From assembly GCA_945877265.1 (NCBI GenBank), contig CAMCRO010000002.1, positions 1 through 48,406 of the forward strand: a stretch of 48,406 nt of DNA. The letters run 5' to 3'. The notes beneath the pieces were generated by a model. It was not told where the DNA came from, did not search any database, and saw only the letters and a list, made by a program, of their open reading frames with translations. The DNA is from Rickettsia typhi. GTDB taxonomy: Bacteria > Pseudomonadota > Alphaproteobacteria > Rickettsiales > Rickettsiaceae. This document shows, in pieces, positions 36,287 to 44,803 of the stretch. Position 1 is the first letter of the stretch. Each line of letters opens with the position of its first letter. The translations under genes were made by a program, and so were the position numbers.

Positions 36287-36751
36287 TTATTTTTCTCTGA
36301 TTAGCCTTGATTGTTCTCTGTTCCAATCTTTCTGTTTTATATCTTCTCTTTTGTCATGTAATTTTTTCCCTTTTGCAAGAGCGAGTTCTATTTTAGCCAT
36401 ATTTTTTTCATTAAAATATAAAGATGTTGCAATCAAAGTGTAGCCTTTTTCTTTGATTTTACCAAGAAATTTATTTGCTTGTTTTTTATGCACTAGAAGT
36501 TTGCGTGGTTTTCTTTCATGGTGTTTAGTAAAGCTTTTTGCTTTATCATATTCAGCTATGTACATATTTAATATATATAATTCGCCATTAATAAAATCTG
36601 CATGAGCATCTTCTATACTAGATCCTTTGAATCTAAGAGATTTAGTCTCAGGACCTGTTAACATTATCCCAGCCTCTAACCTGTCTTCAATGCTATAATT
36701 AAATGAAGCTTTCCTATTAGTCGCTATTATTCTTCTGGGAACAGATGTCAT
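36287..36751 (-). CDS. smpB: SsrA-binding protein SmpB
   Basis: 154 residues, normal length. Family features are IATNRKASFNYSIEDRLEAGIMLTGPETKSLR at the N-terminus (two adjoining motifs: NRKASFNY and GPETKSLR), the middle RKLLVHKKQANKF, and a basic tail KGKKLHDKREDIKQKDWNRE that inserts in the ribosomal mRNA channel. It delivers tmRNA to stalled ribosomes. The ssrA gene itself is not seen in the window. The ATG overlaps the dapA stop in an ATGA. Confidence 0.97.
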   Translation of the reverse strand: MTSVPRRIIATNRKASFNYSIEDRLEAGIMLTGPETKSLRFKGSSIEDAHADFINGELYILNMYIAEYDKAKSFTKHHERKPRKLLVHKKQANKFLGKIKEKGYTLIATSLYFNEKNMAKIELALAKGKKLHDKREDIKQKDWNREQSRLIREK

Positions 36752-37644
36752 AATAATTTCATATCTTTAGATAATGCGTCAAGTTTTTCTATTATCTTGT
36801 TTTTTATATTAATATCAATAATTTCTGCTAATGGCGCCCTAACTTCGCTGCTGCAGAGTTCCATATGAGAAGCAGCAAATTTAATAGGTATTGGATTAGT
36901 TTCTACAAATATTGCTCTATAAAGCTCAATAAGCTTTGATTGTAGACTAAGAGCTTCCTTATATTCTCCGTTAATCAAATGATCCTGGAGAGATTTGCAT
37001 ATTCTAGGTGTTATATTAGAAATAACAGACACACATCCTACTCCACCGTGGGAGCTATAAGCAACGCTATTTGAATCTTCTCCTGACAAAAGAGAAAAGC
37101 TTTGCGGCACTTTGTTAAATAGGCGCAAAGGTCTTTCAATATCTGTTGCAGAATCCTTTAGACCTCTAATTCGAGCAAATTTAGAAAGTTCTATTATGCT
37201 ATCATCTGTAAAATCTACTCCTGTTCTAGAAGGAACGGTGTATAGCATGAGTGGAATCGATGTATTTTCGTGAATAGCCTCAAAATATTTAATAAGCCCT
37301 CTTTGTGGAGCTTTATTATAAAATGGCATAACGCACATAAGAGCATCAGCACCTTCATCTTGAGCTATTTTAGCAAGTTCTAATGCTTTGGTTGGGGTAT
37401 TAGAAGATATTCCAGCAACAAACTGAGTTTTTCCACGTAATGTTTTATAGGCAGTATTTAATAACAGCTTATATTCATCTAATGATAATGTTGAAACTTC
37501 GCCTGTAGATCCTGCTACAACTATCCCATCAACTTTCGCTTCAACTTGTCTGTTTAAAAGATGTATAAATGAGGGTAGGTCAATTTTATTATCTTTTAAA
37601 GGTGTAATTTGCGCTGTATACAGACCTTTGAAAAATTTATTCAT
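36748..37644 (-). CDS. dapA: 4-hydroxy-tetrahydrodipicolinate synthase
   Basis: 298 residues, TIM-barrel class I aldolase. The Schiff-base Lys is residue 163 in GLKDSATD, the Tyr of the proton relay is 135 and Arg 140 follows (LYTVPSRTG), and GSTGE at 45-49 binds pyruvate. It condenses pyruvate with aspartate semialdehyde, the first step to meso-diaminopimelate, which is needed for peptidoglycan and lysine. ATG start, overlapping the ilvE stop by 8 bp. Sits in the ilvE-dapA-smpB-sppA-HU/IHF-fliQ run. Confidence 0.95.
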   Translation of the reverse strand: MNKFFKGLYTAQITPLKDNKIDLPSFIHLLNRQVEAKVDGIVVAGSTGEVSTLSLDEYKLLLNTAYKTLRGKTQFVAGISSNTPTKALELAKIAQDEGADALMCVMPFYNKAPQRGLIKYFEAIHENTSIPLMLYTVPSRTGVDFTDDSIIELSKFARIRGLKDSATDIERPLRLFNKVPQSFSLLSGEDSNSVAYSSHGGVGCVSVISNITPRICKSLQDHLINGEYKEALSLQSKLIELYRAIFVETNPIPIKFAASHMELCSSEVRAPLAEIIDINIKNKIIEKLDALSKDMKLL

Positions 37645-38527
37645 TTATTTCTCCAGTAAGTTTATTATATGCTAGTTTCAAACATTCCAGTAATTTAGTT
37701 TCTTTAAAATTGATAGTTTTACTATTATAAGAAATAGAATTAATAGGTTTTACTCCGCATGCAGTTCCAGTAATAAAACTAGCTTCATATGCTTCAATTT
37801 CTTCAGTTGTAATATCTTTTTCAACAACATTTACATTCAAACTTTCTGCTATAGTTATTATAGTTTGTCTAGTGATCCCATTTAGACAATAGGTTGTTTT
37901 AGGCGTATATAAAGTTTCTTCTTTAATAAAAAATATATTAGAGGTAGTGCATTCTGATATATAGCCTTGCATATCTAATAATATAGCGTCATCAAAACCT
38001 TGCTCAAGAGCTTCAGTTACGGCAATAGATAACATTCCGTAATTTAGAGAGGATTTACACTGCATAGGGCAAATATTCTCAGTAGGTTTTCTCCATGTGC
38101 TAATGTGGATATTATAAGGTTTATCAGATTTTTTTCCTCTTGGATTCCAAGCTGCAATCATTAAGTTTGTTACTTGATTTATTGGCCTAACCATCAGGGT
38201 ATCTGTTGAGCGCCAAACAAATGGCCTGATATAAGCTTGCTGAAGATTATTTAATTTTAGCAGTTCATTGCTTGCTTCTATTATTTTCTCTGAAGTGTAT
38301 GGGATTTTTAACCTCATTTTTTTTGCAGAAATAAAAAGCCTATCTGTATGCTCTTTTATTTTAAAAATTTTTCCATTAAAAGCTTTTTCTCCTTCAAAAA
38401 CACCGCCGCTATAATGTAAGCTATGGGTCAAAACGTGAATTTTAGCTTCTTGCCATTGAATGAAATTTCCATTAAGCCATATGAAACCAGATATGGACTC
38501 TAATGGTAAAAAGTTTATACTAGACAT
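37637..38527 (-). CDS. ilvE: Branched-chain amino acid aminotransferase
   Basis: 296 residues from the ATG at 38527. The reading frame stays open for 72 more codons upstream, but that part lies over the response-regulator gene and has no family similarity. Class IV PLP fold: THSLHYSGGVFEGEKAF near the N-terminus, PLP-binding Lys in MQCKSSLNYG, LLDMQGYISECTTSNIFF, and TLYTPKTTYCLNGITRQTI. It exchanges amino groups between glutamate and Leu, Ile or Val. Related class IV enzymes are less likely. It is divergent from the response regulator with a 34-bp gap. Confidence 0.92.
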   Translation of the reverse strand: MSSINFLPLESISGFIWLNGNFIQWQEAKIHVLTHSLHYSGGVFEGEKAFNGKIFKIKEHTDRLFISAKKMRLKIPYTSEKIIEASNELLKLNNLQQAYIRPFVWRSTDTLMVRPINQVTNLMIAAWNPRGKKSDKPYNIHISTWRKPTENICPMQCKSSLNYGMLSIAVTEALEQGFDDAILLDMQGYISECTTSNIFFIKEETLYTPKTTYCLNGITRQTIITIAESLNVNVVEKDITTEEIEAYEASFITGTACGVKPINSISYNSKTINFKETKLLECLKLAYNKLTGEINE

Positions 38528-38561
38528 AACAATACATTTTAGTTTCGCGGGAGAGTGTGTC

Positions 38562-39239
38562 GTGACAAATGAACCTAAGGTTTTAATAGTCGATGATGAT
38601 AACAGAATATTAGAACTTTTAAAGCAGTTTTTTGCTAAACATGGCTTTGAAAGTTTTATTGCTACAGACGCAGACAGCGCATCTGAAGTTATTAATAACA
38701 ATAGTATTGATCTTTTAGTTCTTGATGTGATGCTGCCTAACATTACTGGTTTTGAATTCGCTAGTAAAGTGAAGCGCCAGGGTAAAAAAATGCCTATTAT
38801 ATTACTTACAGCATTAAGTGATCCTGAGCATAGGGTCCAAGGGTTAGAAAGTGGAGCTGACGACTATTTAACAAAACCATTTGATCCAAGAGAATTGATA
38901 TTAAGAGCAAAAAATCTTTTAGATTTATATAAAAGTAATATAAATGAAAAGAACTTAATAATTTTCGGAGACGTAAATTATAACCTCACTACAAAAAAAC
39001 TTATAAAAAACAAGGAAGAAATTTTCTTGTCCTCCACTGAGCAGAAGCTGTTAGAAATTTTTATTGCAAACAAAGGAAGCACACTCTCGCGAGAAGACCT
39101 TTCTAAAAAAATGGGTGGCTTAAATGATAGATCTATTGATGTACAAGTAGTGAGATTGCGTCAAAAAATAGAAGAAGATCAGAAGCAGCCTAAATTTCTT
39201 TTAACTGTAAGGCATGAAGGATATGCGTTATATATTTAA
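38562..39239 (+). CDS. OmpR/PhoB-family response regulator
   Basis: 225 residues from GTG at 38562, preceded by GGGAG at good spacing. An upstream in-frame ATG at 38460 lies within ilvE on the other strand and adds no conserved sequence. The receiver domain has acidic residues 11-13 (LIVDDDNR), phospho-acceptor Asp55 (LLVLDVMLPN), the Thr switch in LLTALS and Lys in YLTKPFDP. The C-terminal winged helix (about 125-225) ends in FLLTVRHEGYALYI, typical of OmpR. It overlaps the kinase gene by 26 bp, so they form a cognate pair that likely responds to an envelope signal. Which genes it controls is unknown. Confidence 0.94.
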   Translation: MTNEPKVLIVDDDNRILELLKQFFAKHGFESFIATDADSASEVINNNSIDLLVLDVMLPNITGFEFASKVKRQGKKMPIILLTALSDPEHRVQGLESGADDYLTKPFDPRELILRAKNLLDLYKSNINEKNLIIFGDVNYNLTTKKLIKNKEEIFLSSTEQKLLEIFIANKGSTLSREDLSKKMGGLNDRSIDVQVVRLRQKIEEDQKQPKFLLTVRHEGYALYI

Positions 39240-40551
39240 GAGCTTTGAATTCCTCGTGCCTAAAAGTTTGATAGCACGCTTTACTCTGATCATATGCATC
39301 CCAATGATCATATGCCAATTTTTTGCTGTGTATGTTTTTTATGAAAGGCATTGGAGTAATGTGACTTTCCAAACATCTAACATGCTAGGAAATCAAGTGA
39401 GCTTAGTAGTGGATGGGTATAATATTGGAGATCAAACTAATATAGTCAAATACTTAAGAATATTTAATTTTGATGCTCAGTTTGTAACAGATAATTATAA
39501 AACAAACAAACAAAAGTACATTTCAGAAATTTCTATATTACATAGTATCTTAGCAAAAAGTATACGTGGGTATGAATATACTATTTTAAATGAAGCAAAA
39601 ACTAAGATAAATATTTTTGTAAAACTTGATGATGGAAGAATAGTCCAACTTGCTTTACCATCAAAACCTTTACTAAATCCTACTTCTGATATTTTTGTGT
39701 TTTGGATTATAGGTATTTCCATATTGTTTCTTGTGATTGCTTTACTTTTCGCGAAAAACCAAATTAAATTTATCGAAGAATTGTCCGATGTTGCAAATAA
39801 TTTTGGTAAAGGTGGCTCATTAGCAAGAAGAGATTTTAAGCCTAAGGGAGCAAATGAAATTAGACAGGCTGGTGTTGCTCTTATAAAAATGCAGGAACGT
39901 ATTGAAAAACAAGTTCAAAAACGTCTGCAGATGCTTGCTATGATATCTCATGACTTAAGAACGCCTTTAACAAGAATGTTATTGCAATTAGAGCTCACAG
40001 ATGAAAGTACAGAAAATAGTTTGCTCAAGCAAGATGCAGAAAGCATGAAGCATATGATTGATAGCTATTTAGATTTTGCCAGGGGTGAAGAGGGTGAAAA
40101 AGAAAAAGTTATAGAAATATCTAGCTGGATCGCTAATTTTTTTGAACATTCTAAATTTCAAACATGTAAATTGTCTATGCCAGCAAAAAAAGCATTTGTT
40201 CTATTGAAACCCCTTTCTTTTAGAAGGGCTCTTACTAACTTGATTTCTAATGCAGAGAAGTATTCCACATATTCAGAATTTAGCTTAAAAATTACGCCTA
40301 CTGATATTTCGTTTTCTTTAGAAGATAACGGTCCAGGAATCAAGGAAGAAGAAAGAACTTTAGTTTTTAAAGCTTTTTATAGATCAGATAAAGCAAGAAG
40401 AATAGATGAATACGGCAGTGTGGGGCTTGGGCTTTCTATTGCGAAAGAAATAATTCTTGGCAATAACGGTGTAATAACTATATTGGATAGCAAAAAATTA
40501 GGTGGCGCTAGAATTATAGTTACAATGCCGAGGTACAAAAATGGAAAATAA
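39214..40551 (+). CDS. Sensor histidine kinase, EnvZ-like
   Basis: 445 residues. Membrane helix at about 22-43, a periplasmic sensor region of about 115 residues, second helix near 160-180 (FVFWIIGISILFLVIALLFA), then HAMP and the dimerisation helix with phospho-acceptor His246 in MISHDLRTPLTRMLL. The ATPase domain shows the N box LTNLISNAEKYS, LEDNGPGIKEEE and GSVGLGLSIAKEI. It should autophosphorylate on the His and pass phosphate to the preceding regulator. Either ATG 39214 or 39223 may be the start; both have a Shine-Dalgarno-like G-rich run too close to be ideal. The signal is unknown. Confidence 0.94.
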   Translation: MKDMRYIFKSFEFLVPKSLIARFTLIICIPMIICQFFAVYVFYERHWSNVTFQTSNMLGNQVSLVVDGYNIGDQTNIVKYLRIFNFDAQFVTDNYKTNKQKYISEISILHSILAKSIRGYEYTILNEAKTKINIFVKLDDGRIVQLALPSKPLLNPTSDIFVFWIIGISILFLVIALLFAKNQIKFIEELSDVANNFGKGGSLARRDFKPKGANEIRQAGVALIKMQERIEKQVQKRLQMLAMISHDLRTPLTRMLLQLELTDESTENSLLKQDAESMKHMIDSYLDFARGEEGEKEKVIEISSWIANFFEHSKFQTCKLSMPAKKAFVLLKPLSFRRALTNLISNAEKYSTYSEFSLKITPTDISFSLEDNGPGIKEEERTLVFKAFYRSDKARRIDEYGSVGLGLSIAKEIILGNNGVITILDSKKLGGARIIVTMPRYKNGK

Positions 40552-41248
40552 TATTGCAAATTTAAAACATCTTGCATTGATAATGGATGGGAATGATAGA
40601 TGGTCTAAACTCAATGGAAAAGCAAGAAAGGAAGGCCATGCAGCAGGAGCAGAGAATGCTTTTAGAATTATTAAACTTGTTAGAAAAATGGGGATAAAGC
40701 ATTTATCTTTATTTGCTTTTTCTTCAGAAAATTGGAATAGGCCGCAAGAAGAGATAAATGATATAATAAACCTGTTCGGACATTACGCCATTACAAAGCT
40801 GGAAGAAATAAAAGAAAATGGAATTAATGTGAAATTTGTTGGAGATTTATCAAAGTTTCCTAAAATTTTACAAGATTCTCTTAATAAAGTTTCTAATGTT
40901 TCCCAAAATAACACTAATATGTTTTTATATATAGTAATTGGTTATGGTGGGAAGGCTGAAATAGTTAATGCTGCTAGAAAAATTGTTAAAAATAAAATGC
41001 CAATGGAGTTAATAACAGAGCAAACATTTGCGCAAGATTTGTATTGCCCAGAAATGCCGGATGTAGATTTTTTAATAAGAACATCAGACAGGAAATGTAT
41101 AAGTAACTTTTTGCTTTGGCAGTCAGCATATGCTGAGCTATATTTTGCAGAAAAATTATGGCCAGATTTTGGAGAAGAGGATCTTAATATAGCAATCAGA
41201 GATTATAATACGAGAAAACGTAATTTCGGTGGGAGAATTAATGAATAG
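40541..41248 (+). CDS. uppS: Isoprenyl transferase (undecaprenyl diphosphate synthase)
   Basis: 235 residues, cis-prenyltransferase. Catalytic Asp16 lies in LALIMDGNDRWSK (usually MDGNGRWA), then GHAAGAENAFRII, LSLFAFSSENWNRP and near the end the DFLIRTSDRKCISNFLLWQSAYAEL region (IRTSD and SNFLLWQ motifs). It makes the lipid carrier of peptidoglycan and O-antigen synthesis. The ATG overlaps the kinase gene by 11 bp, and its stop overlaps the start region of cdsA, matching the usual uppS-cdsA pair. Confidence 0.96.
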   Translation: MENNIANLKHLALIMDGNDRWSKLNGKARKEGHAAGAENAFRIIKLVRKMGIKHLSLFAFSSENWNRPQEEINDIINLFGHYAITKLEEIKENGINVKFVGDLSKFPKILQDSLNKVSNVSQNNTNMFLYIVIGYGGKAEIVNAARKIVKNKMPMELITEQTFAQDLYCPEMPDVDFLIRTSDRKCISNFLLWQSAYAELYFAEKLWPDFGEEDLNIAIRDYNTRKRNFGGRINE

Positions 41249-41894
41249 AGAACTTACACTTAGAACATTATCCTCCTTGGCTATTGGTTTTGTCTTTATT
41301 TTTGCCATTCACGGCTCATTCTTTTTGTTTTTAACCCTCATGCTGGTGCTTTTAACTATGATGCTTAGAGAGTGGTTTTTTATTACAGGACAAAACATAA
41401 AAGATTTATTAATAGGAGTTGCAGCTATTTCTGTAGCGATTTTATCTCTTTTATTCGTCAAAATATTTAGCTCTTATGGAGATATATTAATCTGGTATTT
41501 TATAATTATTTGGACCTTTGATGTCATGGCCATGCTGGGTGGGAAATTTATGGGGGGAAGAAAGATTGCTGAAGTAATCAGCCCTCAGAAAACATGGAGT
41601 GGAATGCTAGCAGGAGTATATTTTGCATCTATTACTTCTTCTATTTATTTTCATTTGTGCGGAAAATATGAATTGAAATCCTATAAATTAATAGAGATAT
41701 CAAATATTTTTTCTTGCTTCCTAATTGCACTCTTTGCACATTGCGGAGACTTGTTTGAATCTTACTATAAGAGAAAATATAGAATAAAAGATAGCGGTTC
41801 TGTTATTCCTGGCCATGGTGGAGTGCTTGATAGATTTGATAGTATAATTTTTTCTGCCCCTTTACTTCTTATTATTCTATGTTTTAAAGTATGA
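41241..41894 (+). CDS. cdsA: Phosphatidate cytidylyltransferase
   Basis: 217 residues from the ATG at 41241, which has GGGAG 6 bases ahead; a GTG at 41229 gives four more residues. Hydrophobic, with about six membrane segments. The C-terminal CDS signature is complete: SYYKRKYRIKDSG, then IPGHGGVLDRFDS. It makes CDP-diacylglycerol from CTP and phosphatidate for phospholipid synthesis. It is somewhat shorter than the E. coli enzyme, like other rickettsial forms. Overlaps uppS by 8 bp and the next gene by 4. Confidence 0.95.
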   Translation: MNRELTLRTLSSLAIGFVFIFAIHGSFFLFLTLMLVLLTMMLREWFFITGQNIKDLLIGVAAISVAILSLLFVKIFSSYGDILIWYFIIIWTFDVMAMLGGKFMGGRKIAEVISPQKTWSGMLAGVYFASITSSIYFHLCGKYELKSYKLIEISNIFSCFLIALFAHCGDLFESYYKRKYRIKDSGSVIPGHGGVLDRFDSIIFSAPLLLIILCFKV

Positions 41895-42193
41895 GTACAT
41901 TAAGATTATTCTTCGTTACATTTATTTTGTTCGGACTACTTTCCTATTTTTTGTATCATACAATTTATGGAAATCGAGGTCTTATTTCCGAAAGTAAATC
42001 AAGAAAACAAGTAGAAGATAAATTAGAAAATTTAGAGGACCTCAGAGCCCAAAGGCTTGAAATAGAGCATAAAGTCAAACTACTTAGATCTGGGTCTTTA
42101 GATAAAGATATGCTCGAAGAAGAGGCGCGCAGAGTGCTTGGAGTTGCAAAAGGCGACGAAGAGGTTGTTATAAAAGAGAAAAATAATCAATAA
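41891..42193 (+). CDS. FtsB/DivIC-like septum formation initiator
   Basis: 100 residues: one N-terminal membrane helix (about 5-25), then a coiled coil (SESKSRKQVEDKLENLEDLRAQ overlaps residues 34-56) and the closing LRSGSLDKDMLEEEARRVLG, which matches the FtsB/DivIC C-terminal pattern in alphaproteobacteria (DxLEExARxxL). It should bridge the divisome in the periplasm with FtsL and FtsQ. Its ATG overlaps the cdsA stop in an ATGA. In many alphaproteobacteria this gene lies between enolase and the pyruvate dehydrogenase genes, so the location here is different. Confidence 0.85.
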   Translation: MSTLRLFFVTFILFGLLSYFLYHTIYGNRGLISESKSRKQVEDKLENLEDLRAQRLEIEHKVKLLRSGSLDKDMLEEEARRVLGVAKGDEEVVIKEKNNQ

Positions 42194-42207
42194 TAAGTAG
42201 GTTTAAA

Positions 42208-42819
42208 ATGGTATCCACGTTATTTTATAATGATTTGCCAGCAGATTTAGTTCTTGAGGGTGATATAGCAATTGATACAGAGACTATGGGTTTAAACCTA
42301 CATAGGGATAAATTGTGTGTCCTTCAGATCTCTTGTGGTGATGGTAATGCATATTTAATTAAATTTTCTAATAATGATTATGCTGCTCCAAATTTAAAGA
42401 AGCTGCTATTAGATAAATCTAGACAGAAAATTTTCCATTTTGCTAGATTTGACTTAGCTTCCATACAGAGATATCTCGGTATCAAAATGGAAAATATATT
42501 TTGTACAAAAATTGCTTCAAAACTAGTTAGAACTTATACTGACTACCATGGTTTAAAAGATTTATGTAGAGAATTATTAAACGTCCAGATTTCAAAACAA
42601 CAGCAATCGAGTGATTGGGGCGGGGACCATTTAACTCAGGAGCAGATAGACTATGCAGGCTCAGATGTGCTATATCTTCATGCGCTCAGGGACATTTTTA
42701 TTGAACGATTAAAAAGAGAAAATAGGCTTGAGATAGCAAAAAAATTGTTTGAATTTTTACCTGCACGTTCTGAATTAGATATACTAGGTTGGAACGAAAT
42801 TGATATTTTTGCGCATTAA
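42208..42819 (+). CDS. Ribonuclease D-like 3'-5' exonuclease
   Basis: 203 residues with only the DEDDy exonuclease domain; the HRDC domains of E. coli RNase D are missing, as is common in alphaproteobacteria. Exo I is AIDTETMGLN, Exo II is FHFARFDLASI, and Exo III is YAGSDVLYLHAL with the Tyr of the DEDDy class. It trims RNA 3' ends, probably tRNA precursors. The ATG at 42208 follows AAGTAGG, a good Shine-Dalgarno. It is followed 2 bp later by kdsD. Confidence 0.92.
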   Translation: MVSTLFYNDLPADLVLEGDIAIDTETMGLNLHRDKLCVLQISCGDGNAYLIKFSNNDYAAPNLKKLLLDKSRQKIFHFARFDLASIQRYLGIKMENIFCTKIASKLVRTYTDYHGLKDLCRELLNVQISKQQQSSDWGGDHLTQEQIDYAGSDVLYLHALRDIFIERLKRENRLEIAKKLFEFLPARSELDILGWNEIDIFAH

Positions 42820-42821
42820 AT

Positions 42822-43772
42822 ATGAAAGATATAATTAAATTTGGCCTTAGCGCCATAGAAAAAGAAGTTGAAGGACTGAGGTTATTATCTCAAAATTTAC
42901 CCGATGGATTTAGTGATGCCGCTTTGGCTATCTTTTCAAATAAGGGGAGGTTAGTCGTATCCGGAATTGGGAAGAGTGGTTATATAGGTCAAAAAATATC
43001 AGCTACTCTGGCTTCCACCGGAACGAGATCATTTTATATTCATCCTGCAGAGGCAAGCCATGGAGATCTTGGTATGATAGGAGAGGATGATATAGTTATG
43101 CTTTTGTCTAACTCTGGTGAAACCAAGGAGTTGTTAGACATTATAGGCTATTGTAAGAGGTTTAGTATACCTATAATTGGTATAACTATGAATGTAGATT
43201 CTCTTCTTGCGAAAAATAGTACATACTTACTTAATATTCCAAAAGCTGAAGAGGCTTGTTTGCTAAATGCTCCTACTACTTCTACAACTATGATGATGGC
43301 CCTTGGAGATGCTCTTGCAGTAGCTATCCACAGAAAAAAAGGTTTTACTAAGGAAGATTTCCTGGTATTCCACCCCGGGGGCAAAATTGGAGCTAGCATG
43401 TTAAAGGTAAAAGATCTAATGCATATAGGTTCTAGTATTCCTGTAGTGAAGAATGATGATTTAATGGATAAAGCAATCTTAGAAATGACTAGTAAGAGTT
43501 TCGGTTGCACTATAGTGATAGATGAGACTATGCAAATCTGTGGTATTATCACAGATGGAGATATCAGAAGGCATATGAATGCAAATTTAATTACTAATAA
43601 AGTCAAAAGTGTAATGACACAAAACCCAGTAGAAATTAGTTCTGAAATGTTAGCTGCCGAAGCATTGTCTATAATGAGCAAGAAGAAAATCACTTCGTTA
43701 GTGGTTGCATCTAATGGCAAATTAGAAGGAATATTACACATACATGATTTGTTAAGAGCTGGTGTAAAGTAA
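42822..43772 (+). CDS. kdsD: Arabinose-5-phosphate isomerase
   Basis: 316 residues: an N-terminal sugar isomerase (SIS) domain (VVSGIGKSGYIGQKISATLAS, HPAEASHGDLGMI, LLSNSGETKEL, LNAPTTSTTMMMALGDALAV) and two C-terminal CBS domains (about 195-316, LMHIGSSIPVV and VMTQNPVEI). It turns ribulose-5-phosphate into arabinose-5-phosphate for Kdo, the inner sugar of LPS. The two downstream genes code for LPS export proteins, which supports this role over other SIS proteins. Confidence 0.95.
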   Translation: MKDIIKFGLSAIEKEVEGLRLLSQNLPDGFSDAALAIFSNKGRLVVSGIGKSGYIGQKISATLASTGTRSFYIHPAEASHGDLGMIGEDDIVMLLSNSGETKELLDIIGYCKRFSIPIIGITMNVDSLLAKNSTYLLNIPKAEEACLLNAPTTSTTMMMALGDALAVAIHRKKGFTKEDFLVFHPGGKIGASMLKVKDLMHIGSSIPVVKNDDLMDKAILEMTSKSFGCTIVIDETMQICGIITDGDIRRHMNANLITNKVKSVMTQNPVEISSEMLAAEALSIMSKKKITSLVVASNGKLEGILHIHDLLRAGVK

Positions 43773-43773
43773 A

Positions 43774-44385
43774 GTGTCACTTTATAAGCAAAAATTTTTT
43801 TTAATAAAAATATTATTAGTACTTGTTTCGCTTGGCATATTATTTATGGTTTTTAATTCTATAATCATAGGTAAAAAAGACACACAAATTCACACTAAAG
43901 ACAATAAAATTTTAGACCCAGTAAAAGCAAAGGTTAAAACTGGCTCTATTCCTGATTTAGGCAATAGTGAGCTTATGGTAAATAACCTCACATTTAAAAG
44001 TAAAACAAAAGATCACAAATCTTACACTATCATTGCCTCAAAAGCACTTAAACTTCATAATGAAACTTATTATATCAATGATATAAAAGCTATAATAGGA
44101 GCGGGAGATGAAGCTGTGAATATTTTAGCAAATTCAGGAAAATATGATGATGAGATAAAATTACTCAAGCTACAAGATAAAATAAAAGCTCAATATGATG
44201 GATATATTCTAAAGACAGACAACTTAATAATTGATATTATGACACAAGAATATATCTCACCTTCTCCTGTTATAATAGAAGAAGATGATGCTACTATATC
44301 TGCAAATAGTTTTAGAACGAGAGAGCAACAGAATATCATAGAGTTTGAAGGGGATGTTAAGACGATTATTAATTTTAGTAATTAG
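43774..44385 (+). CDS. lptC: LPS export protein LptC
   Basis: 203 residues, starting at GTG 43774 one base after kdsD. One N-terminal membrane anchor (LIKILLVLVSLGILFMVF, about 11-28), then a periplasmic beta-jellyroll with the pattern VNNLTFKSKTKDHKSYTIIA and ADEAVNILANSGKYD-like strands. LptC sequences diverge quickly; the call rests on the anchor-plus-jellyroll form, length and its position between kdsD and an LptA-like gene. It hands LPS from the LptBFG transporter to LptA. Confidence 0.85.
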   Translation: MSLYKQKFFLIKILLVLVSLGILFMVFNSIIIGKKDTQIHTKDNKILDPVKAKVKTGSIPDLGNSELMVNNLTFKSKTKDHKSYTIIASKALKLHNETYYINDIKAIIGAGDEAVNILANSGKYDDEIKLLKLQDKIKAQYDGYILKTDNLIIDIMTQEYISPSPVIIEEDDATISANSFRTREQQNIIEFEGDVKTIINFSN

Positions 44386-44788
44386 CCTGGTTTTTTCTAG
44401 TGAGGCATTTTCCGATTCAATCAGTGCATTTCCATTGGTGGTATATTCCAAAAAAGCTACCTTCGATAAAATACTCGATTTAATTACTTATGAGGGAAAA
44501 GTTAAAATTGAATATGAAGATTATTCTATTCTCACTGACAAAATGATTATTTCTACCTATAAATATAACAATCAACGCAAATTAGATAATGTCAGCTTTC
44601 CAAATAAGACAACAATAGTAAAAAATGATTTATCAGAGACAATAATGTTAGACTCTGCAACTTATAATGGGCAAACTAAAGAATTAAAAAGTGAAGGAGA
44701 AATTTACATTGAAAAAGATAATGAATTATATAGCGCTAAATCTATATTGCTGCAGCTTGGAGTTGCTAAAAGTTGGCAACAGTTATGA
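44354..44788 (+). CDS. lptA: LPS transport periplasmic protein LptA (short)
   Basis: 144 residues from the ATG at 44354; an in-frame TTG at 44345 is an alternative. Signal peptide MLRRLLILVISLVFSSEAFS. The rest is an OstA-type repeat of strands (ATFDKILDLITYEGKVKIEYE, split around LITYEGKV; YSILTDKMIIST; SATYNGQTKELKSEGEIYIE overlaps the third module). It forms the periplasmic bridge that carries LPS to LptD. It is shorter than the usual 170-190 residues. It overlaps lptC by 32 bp. lptB, which usually follows, is not here. Confidence 0.83.
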   Translation: MLRRLLILVISLVFSSEAFSDSISAFPLVVYSKKATFDKILDLITYEGKVKIEYEDYSILTDKMIISTYKYNNQRKLDNVSFPNKTTIVKNDLSETIMLDSATYNGQTKELKSEGEIYIEKDNELYSAKSILLQLGVAKSWQQL

Positions 44789-44803
44789 ATAAATAGAAAT
44801 ATT

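Noticed and set aside
38528-38743. 72-codon N-terminal extension of ilvE
   Set aside because: It overlaps the response-regulator gene and has no aminotransferase similarity; the ATG at 38527 gives a normal 296-residue enzyme.
43148-43780. 210-residue minus-strand frame
   Set aside because: It is antisense to kdsD, whose SIS and CBS motifs are unambiguous; no ribosome-binding site.
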